NCBI GenBank assembly: GCA_945906965.1
Contig: CAMDRP010000002.1
Span: forward strand, 1-64,000
DNA from: Opitutus sp. GAS368
Lineage (GTDB): Bacteria > Verrucomicrobiota > Verrucomicrobiia > Opitutales > Opitutaceae
Reading direction: 5' to 3'
Length of the DNA stretch: 64,000 nucleotides
Positions within the stretch are counted from its first letter, which is position 1; each line of letters starts with the position of its first letter. A model generated the notes under the pieces. It was not told the DNA's origin and did no database searches. It saw only the letters and a list, made by a program, of their open reading frames with translations. Below are positions 39,036 through 48,135 of the stretch, one piece after another. The position numbers and the translations under genes are program-made.

Positions 39036-40493
39036 ATGAACTTAAACTTACTCCGCCTTGCTCGTGTGATGGGTCTAATTTTGTTTTTTGGAGTTGGCGC
39101 AAATGGGCTAGCGCAGGCGGCGACCACGCGGGCGCCAAATATCGTTTTCTTTTTGATTGATGACTGGGGTTGGACGGATGGCGCTGGCTTTGGCAGCGCG
39201 CTTTACGAGACGCCCCACATCGACCGACTCGCTGCGCAAGGTATGAAATTCACTCAAGCCTACTCGGCGTGCACGGTGTGTTCGCCGACGCGGGCGGCTT
39301 TGCTTACGGGGAAATATCCGGCGCGCTTGCACATCACCGATTGGATCGCGGGCCACAACCGGCCGTATGCGAAACTCAAAATCCCGGATTGGACCCGGCA
39401 GCTTCCGCTCGAGGAGAAAACGATCGCGGAAGAGTTGAGGTCGCGCGGCTATGCCACGGGGATTTTCGGAAAATGGCATTTAGGCGGAACGGAATTTTAT
39501 CCAGAATTTCAGGGCTTCGACGTCAACGTGGGTGGTTGTGATCGCGGTCAGCCCGGCGCGTATTTCCCTCCTTATGGCGTCGTTAATATTAAGAATGAGC
39601 GGCCTGGTGAGTTCCTCACCGATCGGCTGACGCGGGACGCGTGCGCTTTTATGGAGGCGAATCGCGAGCGGCCCTTTTTTGTCTACATGCCCCACTACGC
39701 CGTGCACACGCCGCTGGCGGGGAAAGCGGCGGTCATTGAGAAATATAAACAAAAAATCGCCGCGGGAAAATTTATTCACACCAACGCGGCTTACGCCGCG
39801 CTTGTGGAAAGCATCGACGATAGCGTAGGCGAAGTGATGCGAAAACTCGCTGAGCTGAAACTGGATGAAAACACCATCATCGTGCTCACCAGTGATAATG
39901 GCGGGTTGATTGGCTCCGTGGGGGCGCAAGGTTGGCGACCCGGTCCTACGCGCAACGATCCGCTGCGCCTCGGCAAAGGCTCGGCTTATGAAGGCGGCGT
40001 GCGCGTGCCGCTCGTCGTAAAATGGCCGGGCGTGGTTAAGGCCGGCGCGGTGCACGCGGCACCGGTGACAAGCGTGGATTATTTCCCGACGTTGCTCGAG
40101 ATGGCGACGGGCGCACCGGCGGCTGGTGTGGATGGCGAATCGATCGTGCCGCTGTTACAGGGAGCGGAAAATTTAAAACGCACAGCGATTTTTTGGCATT
40201 ACCCACATTATCATCCGGGCGGTGCGACGCCTTACAGCGCGGTGCGCGCGGGCGATTGGAAGCTCATTCACTATTTCGAGGCCGAACGCGTGGAGCTCTA
40301 TGATTTGAAAAACGATCTCGGAGAAAAAAATGATCTCGTGGCGGCGGATCCGCAGCGTGTCGCCGCGTTGCGCGCACAACTTGATGCCTGGCGCAAAGAC
40401 GTCGGTGCGCAATTGCCTACGCCTAATCCCGCCTACGACGAGGCGAGGAAATGGGAAGGGGCGGCCCCGGCGCCAGCGGCTAAAAAGAAGTAA
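39036..40493 (+). CDS. Sulfatase
   Basis: 'NIVFFLIDDWGWTDGAGFGSALYETPHIDRLA', 'CTVCSPTRAALLTGKYPAR', 'GKWHLGG'; start reassigned to 39036. Confidence 0.94.
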   Translation: MNLNLLRLARVMGLILFFGVGANGLAQAATTRAPNIVFFLIDDWGWTDGAGFGSALYETPHIDRLAAQGMKFTQAYSACTVCSPTRAALLTGKYPARLHITDWIAGHNRPYAKLKIPDWTRQLPLEEKTIAEELRSRGYATGIFGKWHLGGTEFYPEFQGFDVNVGGCDRGQPGAYFPPYGVVNIKNERPGEFLTDRLTRDACAFMEANRERPFFVYMPHYAVHTPLAGKAAVIEKYKQKIAAGKFIHTNAAYAALVESIDDSVGEVMRKLAELKLDENTIIVLTSDNGGLIGSVGAQGWRPGPTRNDPLRLGKGSAYEGGVRVPLVVKWPGVVKAGAVHAAPVTSVDYFPTLLEMATGAPAAGVDGESIVPLLQGAENLKRTAIFWHYPHYHPGGATPYSAVRAGDWKLIHYFEAERVELYDLKNDLGEKNDLVAADPQRVAALRAQLDAWRKDVGAQLPTPNPAYDEARKWEGAAPAPAAKKK

Positions 40494-40499
40494 GCGCGT

Positions 40500-41117
40500 T
40501 CACGAGCCTCGTGCGCGAAGCGCGGCGAGGTCGGCGGGGGTATCGAGGTCTTGGGCGAGCGCGGGTAACTCGACGGAAGTGACGTGAGCGGGGTCGCCGT
40601 TGAGTAGATCGCGTGCGCCGCTTTCACCCGTGAGTGCGGCAAGGGCGGCGAAATGGGCGCGCAGCAATAATGCCGGTGCGCCGTGGCGTCCGGCGTAACG
40701 CGAGGCGACGATGCTGCGGCTGGTGGCGCGTTGGGCGGCGAGCAGTTGTGCGATCACCGCGGCGTCAAAAGCCGGTTGATCGCAAAGTGCGATGATCGTG
40801 GCATCGAGCGTGCGGGAAAATTGGCCGAGGGTGGTAATGCCGGTGCGGATGGACGCGGCCATGCCCTCGGGCCAAGCGGAGTTTTCGACGGCAAGCACGG
40901 GCAGGCGGGCGAGCGCGGGGCGGATTTTCTCGGCGTAGGCGCCGAGGACGACGACGACCGGCCAGGCACCGGCGGTGAGCGCGGCTTGGGCGGCGCGGAC
41001 GACGAGGGGTTGGCCGTCGAGGAGAAGAAGTTGCTTCGGTGAACCGAGGCGCGTGGAGGCGCCAGCGGCAAGAATGATGGCGCCGAAGCGCAGGGCGGTG
41101 GGCGCGGGGTCAGTCAT
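40500..41117 (-). CDS. MobA-like nucleotidyltransferase (molybdenum cofactor cytidylyl/guanylyltransferase family)
   Basis: 'AIILAAGASTRLGSPKQLLLLDGQPLV...ALCDQPAFD'; overlaps the XdhC gene by 8 nt. Confidence 0.87.
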   Translation of the reverse strand: MTDPAPTALRFGAIILAAGASTRLGSPKQLLLLDGQPLVVRAAQAALTAGAWPVVVVLGAYAEKIRPALARLPVLAVENSAWPEGMAASIRTGITTLGQFSRTLDATIIALCDQPAFDAAVIAQLLAAQRATSRSIVASRYAGRHGAPALLLRAHFAALAALTGESGARDLLNGDPAHVTSVELPALAQDLDTPADLAALRARGS

Positions 41118-42138
41118 GGATCGGGCGGGCGCGGTCGCGCAGGGGGCGGGCGTCGCGACCGGAGCGTTGGGCGCGGATCTCAGCGAGGATACTTAGGGCG
41201 ACGTCGGCGGGAGCATCGGCGCCCAGGTCTAGCCCGATAGGAGCGTGGAAGCGGGCGAGTCGCGCGGGCGTGGGGACAAAACCGTCGTGGGCGAGATCGG
41301 CGAGGATGCGGGCGGCGCGTTTCTTTGGGCCGAGCAGTCCAATGTAGGGGAAATCGCAGGACAATAAATCGCGGAGAATCGGCACGTCGTGCACGTAGTG
41401 ATGGGTCATCACGACCGTGAAGGCGTCGGATTCGGGGGCGACGCGGGCGACGAGTTCATGGGCGGGGGCCACGATGATCAGGTCGGCGGTGGGAAAACGC
41501 TCGGCGGTGGCGAAGGTAGCGCGGGGATCTGCGATGGTGACGTGCCAGGATAAAGTGTGCGCGAGTTGGGCGAGAGGTTGGGCGTCGTCGCCGGCGCCGA
41601 AGATGATCAACGAGGGTGCGGGAGTGATGGTTTCTAGAAAAACGGCAGAAGTCGGAGCGGTCCGAGATGTGAGCGGTTGCGCAGACGATGGCTCGGTGGG
41701 AGCGAGTTGAGTGCCGAGGGGTTGTTGGGGATCGGTGCTGCGCCAGGTGACGGCGAGTGGGGTGGGGCGGCGCGCGGCCAGTTGGTCGGCGAGCGTGTGA
41801 ACCCACGCCGGCGCGGGCGCGGGGATGGGTTCGAGCAGGACGTGAACGATGCCGTGGCAACCCAGGCCGACGCCCCAGACGAGGTCGTTTTCGGAGGAAG
41901 TGTCGTAGGTGACGAGTTCGGGTTGGCCGCTGGTGGCGACGGCGCGGGCGCGCAGGAGGACGTCTTCTTCGAGGCAACCGCCGCTGATGGAGCCTCGCCG
42001 ATGGCCAGTCGCGGTGACGAGAAGTCGCGCGCCGGGGCGGCGGTAGGAAGAACCGGTCACGGCGACGAGGGTGGCGAGGACGGCGGGTCCTCGCTGGGGG
42101 TCCGTGAGGTGGCTGAGGAGGGTGGCCAGCTCAGTCAT
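41110..42138 (-). CDS. XdhC-family protein
   Basis: 'AVLATLVAVTGSSYRRPGARLLVTATGHRRGSISGGCLEEDV' and 'PSLIIFGAGDDAQPLAQLAHTLSWHVTIADPR'. Confidence 0.92.
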   Translation of the reverse strand: MTELATLLSHLTDPQRGPAVLATLVAVTGSSYRRPGARLLVTATGHRRGSISGGCLEEDVLLRARAVATSGQPELVTYDTSSENDLVWGVGLGCHGIVHVLLEPIPAPAPAWVHTLADQLAARRPTPLAVTWRSTDPQQPLGTQLAPTEPSSAQPLTSRTAPTSAVFLETITPAPSLIIFGAGDDAQPLAQLAHTLSWHVTIADPRATFATAERFPTADLIIVAPAHELVARVAPESDAFTVVMTHHYVHDVPILRDLLSCDFPYIGLLGPKKRAARILADLAHDGFVPTPARLARFHAPIGLDLGADAPADVALSILAEIRAQRSGRDARPLRDRARPIHD

Positions 42139-42181
42139 GGGGAGGTGGCGCGCATGTGGGTGAGGAAGGGATCGACCGCCA

Positions 42182-44269
42182 TTATTCCGTCTTCGACGGT
42201 TTAACGGTGGGGGTGCCGATTTTCACCCGGCCCTCCGGAGTGTTCATATTACGGGACAGAAAATCTTCGACGCGGCGGAAGTATTCGAGCCGATTTTCAA
42301 TTTTGCGGAAACCGTGGCCTTCGTTTTCACCGACCATGATTTCGTAAGTTTTGCCATGCTGTTTTAGGCGGCTTTCGAGCGTGAGCCACTGGTCGAAACG
42401 AACGCGTGGATCGTTTTTACCGTAAGCGCAGAAAAGTGGGACCTGAATATTAGGGATGTGCTCGACGGGATTGGTCGCGCGGATGATGGCGATGTCTTTT
42501 ACCGGGTCGAGGTTGCGGATAGCATTGCCTTCGCGGATAACGCGCGGGCCTGCAAAAGTGCGGGAGCCTTGACGGCCTTCGATATCGGAGACCCCGACGT
42601 AGTTCACGCCGCAGCAGTAGAGTTCTGGGGTGAGGGTGAGGCCCGCAAGAACGGCGTAACCGCCATAGCTGGCCCCATAGATGCCGACGCGGGCGGGGTT
42701 GGCGAAACCTTGCTGGATGCACCATTTGACGCCGTCGGTGAGGTCGTCCTGCATCTGGCGACCGTAGCCTTTGTAGCCGCCGAGTTGGAATTTGAGGCCA
42801 TAGCCGCCGCTGCCGCGGTAGTTGACTTGGAGGACGGCGTAGCCGCGGTTGGCGAAAAATTGCACGTCTGGGTTGTAGCCCCAAGAGTCGCGTGGGCCGT
42901 AGGGGCCACCGTGGGGAATGACGAGCATGGGCATGTTTTTGGCTTCGCGGCCGGCGGGTATTGTGAGGTAGCCGGGAATTTCCCAGCCGTCACGGGCGGT
43001 GAAGCGAATGGGGCGCATCTCGCTCATTTGATTGGGGTTAATGGCTTTGCGGACGCGACCGATTTCGGTGAGCTCTTGTTTGGTCTTATCGTAGAGGTAG
43101 TATGTACCTGGGTCGCGGTCGCTGGCGGCACGCACCACCATGAGATTGCCGTCGCTGGTGGCGCTATCGATGGAGTTTTGGGTGTCGGGCAGGGCGCGGT
43201 TTAAGTCGGCGGATAGGCGAGCGAGATTGGCGTCCAACCAATGAATTTCGGATTTTTCATCTTCATAAGCGACGCCACCGAGTTCACCGGTGGAGTTGAA
43301 GATGAGACCATCGACGGCGGCACGGGAGGAGAGACCGCCCCGGCGGTAGTTGGCGAGGCGGTTGCCGATTTCGACGCGTGGGTGGGTGAAAAGTACGGGG
43401 CCCCATTGGCCGGTTTCAGGGTCGAGCGTAAGAAGCGCGGATTTATCATGCTCCATGAAGCTTTTGACGTAGAGCGTGCGGTTATCTTTGGCGAAGACGC
43501 TGGGGCGCCAATGGGGCTCGATGGGGGCAGCCTCCTCAAAAAAGAGGGAGGTTTCTTTGGAAAATTCGCCTAGGGTGCGCCATGCGCTTTTGGCATCGGA
43601 GCGATACTTGACGCTGATGGGTTCTTCGAAGTCGGTGCAGATGGCGACGCGGACCACTCCGTTGCTGTCGGCGATCCAGGTGCGGGCGTTGATGTAGTTG
43701 CGCTCTTCGACGGTTTCTTTGCCGGTGCGGATATTAACTTTAATGAGATCACCGAGAAAGGAGCTGCCGCGGATGCGGTTCATCAAAATGTGATCGGGAT
43801 CTTTGGGCAGGGTGCTAACGAGACTTTTGGGAAGATCGAGTTCGCTACTGGGAGGGGCGGCTTCTCCGGCGCCCTCTGCATCCGCTTCGACGCGTTGCAG
43901 CTTATTGATAATGATCAGGTTGCTTCCATCAGGGTTGCAGGCGAACATGCCGTATTCCTCGCGACCTGCCCACTGTTGGGCGAAAAGAATGCGATCTTTC
44001 TTAACCCACTGGTAGGCGGTCACGCTTTCCTCTTTCATATCGGTGAGCCAACGCAATTTGTTGGTCTCTCGGTCGAGGATGGCGAGATTGATACGTTGAT
44101 TTTTGGGGGCGAGCCAAGTGAGATAGCGTCCTGTGGGTGAGATAGATACCGAGGTCATATCGACTTCGGCAAACAGGGTCTCGATGGGAATCTGTGGGGG
44201 CGGGGCGGCTTGGAGGGAAAACAGCGAGAAGCTGGCGATTAGCAGTTTAAAAAAGCAGATTGGCCTCAT
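42182..44269 (-). CDS. S9-family (prolyl oligopeptidase-like) peptidase
   Basis: 'PMLVIPHGGPYGPRDSWGYNPDVQFFANRGYAVLQVNYRGSGGYG', 'VGIYGASYGGYAVLAGLT', C-terminal 'ENEGHGF'; start likely MRPICFF at 44269. Confidence 0.93.
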   Translation of the reverse strand: MRPICFFKLLIASFSLFSLQAAPPPQIPIETLFAEVDMTSVSISPTGRYLTWLAPKNQRINLAILDRETNKLRWLTDMKEESVTAYQWVKKDRILFAQQWAGREEYGMFACNPDGSNLIIINKLQRVEADAEGAGEAAPPSSELDLPKSLVSTLPKDPDHILMNRIRGSSFLGDLIKVNIRTGKETVEERNYINARTWIADSNGVVRVAICTDFEEPISVKYRSDAKSAWRTLGEFSKETSLFFEEAAPIEPHWRPSVFAKDNRTLYVKSFMEHDKSALLTLDPETGQWGPVLFTHPRVEIGNRLANYRRGGLSSRAAVDGLIFNSTGELGGVAYEDEKSEIHWLDANLARLSADLNRALPDTQNSIDSATSDGNLMVVRAASDRDPGTYYLYDKTKQELTEIGRVRKAINPNQMSEMRPIRFTARDGWEIPGYLTIPAGREAKNMPMLVIPHGGPYGPRDSWGYNPDVQFFANRGYAVLQVNYRGSGGYGLKFQLGGYKGYGRQMQDDLTDGVKWCIQQGFANPARVGIYGASYGGYAVLAGLTLTPELYCCGVNYVGVSDIEGRQGSRTFAGPRVIREGNAIRNLDPVKDIAIIRATNPVEHIPNIQVPLFCAYGKNDPRVRFDQWLTLESRLKQHGKTYEIMVGENEGHGFRKIENRLEYFRRVEDFLSRNMNTPEGRVKIGTPTVKPSKTE

Positions 44270-44465
44270 GGTGAATTTTTTTGCGTCATACAAGGTGGTG
44301 ATCGGCACTATGAGTCAATCCCTTCGGGCTTTTTGGAGGGGGAGGTTACGATCGTGAAAATTCGCGTTGATTTCCATTTCGCTGCTGCTCATCTTTACGG
44401 GGTTAAATTATCGGATCCGAGTAACCACTCTAGGTCCGCATCCCCTACATCCTAAACCAAAAACC

Positions 44466-47447
44466 ATGAAACAAACGCTGACCACGGCCGCTAACGCCGC
44501 ACTCCGTCTCGCGACAGCTTCTCTTTTCGGTGCCGGCCTTCTGGTCGCGCAGACGAATGTGAAGCCCGTTGCTGGGACCGAATCCACCGAGTCCTCCACC
44601 AAGCCTGTTAAACTCGAGAAATTCGAAGTTACCGGCTCTAACATCAAGCGCGTCGACATTGAAGGGCCATCCCCTATCAAGGTCATTAGTCGTCAAGAAA
44701 TCGACTCTACTGGCCGCACTAACCTCACGGACTTGCTCCGTGATTTGCCTGAGGCTGGCGCGATTGGCATCAACGAAGGTGGCACCACGGCTGCCGTCCG
44801 TGGCTCGACCGCGCTCGACCTGCGTGGTCTCGGCGCCAACAACACCTTGGTGATCGTGAACGGTCGCCGCGTGGCCCCTACGGGCAATAATTCAGGCGGT
44901 ACGGTCTTCGTCGACCTTAACCGTTTCCCGCTGGCCATGGTTGAGCGCATCGAAGTGCTCAAAGATGGTGCCTCGGCTATTTACGGTGCGGATGCCACGG
45001 CCGGTGTCGTCAATATCATCCTCCGTAAAGATTACACGGGTGCAGAACTCGATGTGAGCTACGGTAACTCTTTCAACACGGATGTTGCGGAAAAGAGCTA
45101 CTCCTTTTTCGGGGGTGCTTCCAGCGGTAAGGCCAGTGCTACCGTCGGCATCACCCGCTTCGAGCGTGCCGCTTTGAAGGCTGCTGATACCGATTTTGCT
45201 AACAATGCCGATTTGACCACCAAGTTTGCCGCTATCGGTGGCAACTACGTCGCGGACGCCGCGGCGGGTTATTTCGATCTTCGCTCGGGTACCGGTCCCC
45301 AGGCTCGTATCGGCCTCACGGGTGCCGCCGCTGGCCAGATCAACGGTGTTAATGGTGTCAACATCCCCGGCTTGGCCATGGGCGCTCCCATCACGCGCTT
45401 GCCCGGCACGGGCGGCGCCGCTGCTGGCACACTCGCCTCCGCGACGCCCAGTTTCACCAACGCTTCACGCTCCTCCACCGGTGGCACTTATAACGCAGCT
45501 ATTGCTGGCACTTATGAACCGCAACGCCTTTCTCCCGGTGGTAACCCCTCCAATCTTTATAACTTCCAAGAATTCGTCTGGCTGACCCCAGAAGTCGAGC
45601 GCACCGGTATTAACACCACCTTCCGCTACGACCTCACGGCTAACACCAACTTCTACTTGGAAACGGCGTTCCAGCAGAACAAATCCCACATCGAGTTGGC
45701 TCCTTCGCCTATTTCGACCGCTGGTGATAATAACATCATCGTTCCTAAGACCAATTACTGGAATCCCTTCGGCGTTGATGTCTCGTTCAACTTCCGTCCG
45801 GTCGATATCGGCGCTCGCAAAGCGGACATCACCAACGACTCCTACCGCATGGTCGCCGGCGTCAAGGGCACGATTCTCTCGCGTTGGAACTGGGATACTT
45901 ATTACTCCTACGACAACGATAAAGTGGTCGATGTGACCACCAACGCCATCTCTGAGAGCCGACTCCGTGCGTCACTGGCCAGGAACACTTCCCAAGCTCT
46001 CAATATCTTCGGCGGTGCCTCTTTTAGTAACCCAACTTCCGTGCTCGATTCGATTCGCGTAACCAGCCAAAAGGGCGGATACTCTACCCTCGATCTTTGG
46101 CATGGTCAAATCTCGGGTGACATCTTCGAATTGCCCACCGGCACCATCGGCGGCGCGGTTCTTCTCGAGGCTCGTAAAGAAAAGTTCGGCGAAGCGAATG
46201 ACTCGATCTCGACCACCTTGGACGACATCATCGGTCAGGTTAAACTGGCTGATTCGACCAACGCTCGTCGCACGGTTGAATCCGTCGCCATGGAGCTCAA
46301 TGCCCCCCTCCTCAAGTCGGGTTCACTACCTCTCGTGCACAGCTTGGCGTTGACCGTCGCGGGTCGCTTTGAGAAATTCAGCGAAGGCTACGACTCTGGC
46401 GTTACCCCGTATTATGGCATTAAATACCAGCCGATCAAATCCCTCGTGCTGCGCGCAACCTATAACGAAGCCTTCCGTGCGCCGACCTTGCCCCAGCTCT
46501 TCGGTGGCATTCGTGAGTCCCTTCCCAATGGGTTGTCCGACTTGCGTCGCCCCCAAGCCCTTACCGGTGACCCGTTTGACGGCGCCGCCACGCAACGCCT
46601 CGTGCGCGCGGGTGGTAACCCCAACCTGACTCCGGAAACGGCCAAGGGCATGCAATACGGTTTTGTGTTCGAAGTGCCATGGAAGAAACTGCAAGGCCTC
46701 TCCTTCGGCAGTTCATTCTTCCGCATCGAGCAAGAGAATCTGATCACCACCACCGGCACCGCCTTCATTCGTCAAAACGAAGTCGGCGGCGGCACGGCTG
46801 GCCTGATCTCGCGAGATTCCGGCACCGAAACCTACACCAATACCACCAGCGCGGCCATCAACGTGTTGAGCGGCCCCAACAATGCCACCACGGCGGTTGC
46901 TCCTGGTCAGACGGTCACGGTTCCTGGTCGTATTCGCTCCATCTTGGACGGCGTGCTCAACCTCGCCTTCCAGAAGATCGAAGGCTACGACATGGAAGTG
47001 AATTACCGTAAGCGCACCACCAACTACGGTCAGTTCTCGCTGCGTAGCAGCGCTAGCTACACCAAGTTCTATGGTTTCACCCGCACGACCGATCCCGTCA
47101 ATGTGGCGGGTCGTGACGGCTACCCACGCATTCGCATCCAAAGCAGCATGCTCTGGTCGCGCAAAGAGCACAGCGCCGGTGTCACCAATAACTTCATCGG
47201 ACCTTACGGTGACTACGTGCGTGATGGCTACGAAGTGGATTCCTATTACACCTTCAATGCCTTCTACGGTTTTGATATTCCGACGGGTCTCATCCCCTTC
47301 ATGCAGAACTCTCGGTTGACCGTCGGCGTGGATAATGCCCTCGATAAACAACCGCACCTCTACTACGATTCAGTCGGTTACGACAACAGCTTCGTTTCGC
47401 GTCCCGCTGGTCGTTTCTTCTACGTATCTGTGCGCAAGAGCTTCTAA
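44466..47447 (+). CDS. TonB-dependent receptor
   Basis: 'VKLEKFEVTGSNIKRVD', plug 'IEVLKDGASAIYGADATAGVVNIILRKDYTGAEL', barrel end 'GRFFYVSVRKSF'; start reassigned to 44466. Confidence 0.93.
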   Translation: MKQTLTTAANAALRLATASLFGAGLLVAQTNVKPVAGTESTESSTKPVKLEKFEVTGSNIKRVDIEGPSPIKVISRQEIDSTGRTNLTDLLRDLPEAGAIGINEGGTTAAVRGSTALDLRGLGANNTLVIVNGRRVAPTGNNSGGTVFVDLNRFPLAMVERIEVLKDGASAIYGADATAGVVNIILRKDYTGAELDVSYGNSFNTDVAEKSYSFFGGASSGKASATVGITRFERAALKAADTDFANNADLTTKFAAIGGNYVADAAAGYFDLRSGTGPQARIGLTGAAAGQINGVNGVNIPGLAMGAPITRLPGTGGAAAGTLASATPSFTNASRSSTGGTYNAAIAGTYEPQRLSPGGNPSNLYNFQEFVWLTPEVERTGINTTFRYDLTANTNFYLETAFQQNKSHIELAPSPISTAGDNNIIVPKTNYWNPFGVDVSFNFRPVDIGARKADITNDSYRMVAGVKGTILSRWNWDTYYSYDNDKVVDVTTNAISESRLRASLARNTSQALNIFGGASFSNPTSVLDSIRVTSQKGGYSTLDLWHGQISGDIFELPTGTIGGAVLLEARKEKFGEANDSISTTLDDIIGQVKLADSTNARRTVESVAMELNAPLLKSGSLPLVHSLALTVAGRFEKFSEGYDSGVTPYYGIKYQPIKSLVLRATYNEAFRAPTLPQLFGGIRESLPNGLSDLRRPQALTGDPFDGAATQRLVRAGGNPNLTPETAKGMQYGFVFEVPWKKLQGLSFGSSFFRIEQENLITTTGTAFIRQNEVGGGTAGLISRDSGTETYTNTTSAAINVLSGPNNATTAVAPGQTVTVPGRIRSILDGVLNLAFQKIEGYDMEVNYRKRTTNYGQFSLRSSASYTKFYGFTRTTDPVNVAGRDGYPRIRIQSSMLWSRKEHSAGVTNNFIGPYGDYVRDGYEVDSYYTFNAFYGFDIPTGLIPFMQNSRLTVGVDNALDKQPHLYYDSVGYDNSFVSRPAGRFFYVSVRKSF

Positions 47448-47479
47448 GCTCAGTAGTTTGTAATAATCTACTTTGTCCA

Positions 47480-47508
47480 GGCGGCCGGATTTTCCGGCCG
47501 CCTTTTTT
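47480..47508 (+). terminator. Rho-independent terminator of the TonB receptor gene
   Basis: ggcggccgga-tttt-ccggccgcc-tttttt. Confidence 0.85.
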
Positions 47509-47574
47509 GTGCCCACCCGCTTGATTTCCCCGCCTTGTCATGGGCGCCGCGCACCGCCTTGCTGTCGCCCTAGG

Positions 47575-48135
47575 ATGCACGTCACGGTTGAACGTTTCTT
47601 TATTTCTCCCGGCCATAATTTTTTTGGCCGGCGCAGTTTGCCAGCCGGGACGCATCCCACCGTCGAATCCACGACGATTCGTTGCCGCGCCGGCTGGGGC
47701 ATCGAGGGCGATCGCTTCTACGGCTACCGGCCGGATTACAACGGACAAATCACGTTTTTCTCAGCCGAAGCGCTCGCCGCATTGCGGGCGCATTGCGCGT
47801 TGCCGGCGCTTTCGGCGGCCGTGTTGCGGCGCAACGTGCTCCTCGGCGGAGTCGATCTGGCCACGCTTATCGGCCGCACGTTTACGCTCGCCGGGGTGAG
47901 TTTTGCCGGCACGGGCGAAGCACGGCCTTGCCATTGGATGAATCACGCCGTCGCGCCGGGCGCCGAGGAGTGGTTAAAGGGTAGGGGAGGTCTGCGCGCG
48001 CGGATCCTCACCGATGGCGAACTCGCGCTCGGCGCGACGGAGCTGACATTAGCCGAGAAAATTTCGCAGCCAGATCACGCCGCCCGTTTCATCCGCGAAC
48101 GCACCGTCGAGCTGCGCTTCGAAGGCGGCGTCTAG
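47575..48135 (+). CDS. MOSC-domain protein
   Basis: 'GWGIEGDRFYGYRPDYNGQITFFSAEAL...RRNVLLGGVDLATLIGRTFTLAGVSFAGTGEARPCHWM' MOSC motifs; start reassigned to 47575. Confidence 0.85.
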   Translation: MHVTVERFFISPGHNFFGRRSLPAGTHPTVESTTIRCRAGWGIEGDRFYGYRPDYNGQITFFSAEALAALRAHCALPALSAAVLRRNVLLGGVDLATLIGRTFTLAGVSFAGTGEARPCHWMNHAVAPGAEEWLKGRGGLRARILTDGELALGATELTLAEKISQPDHAARFIRERTVELRFEGGV

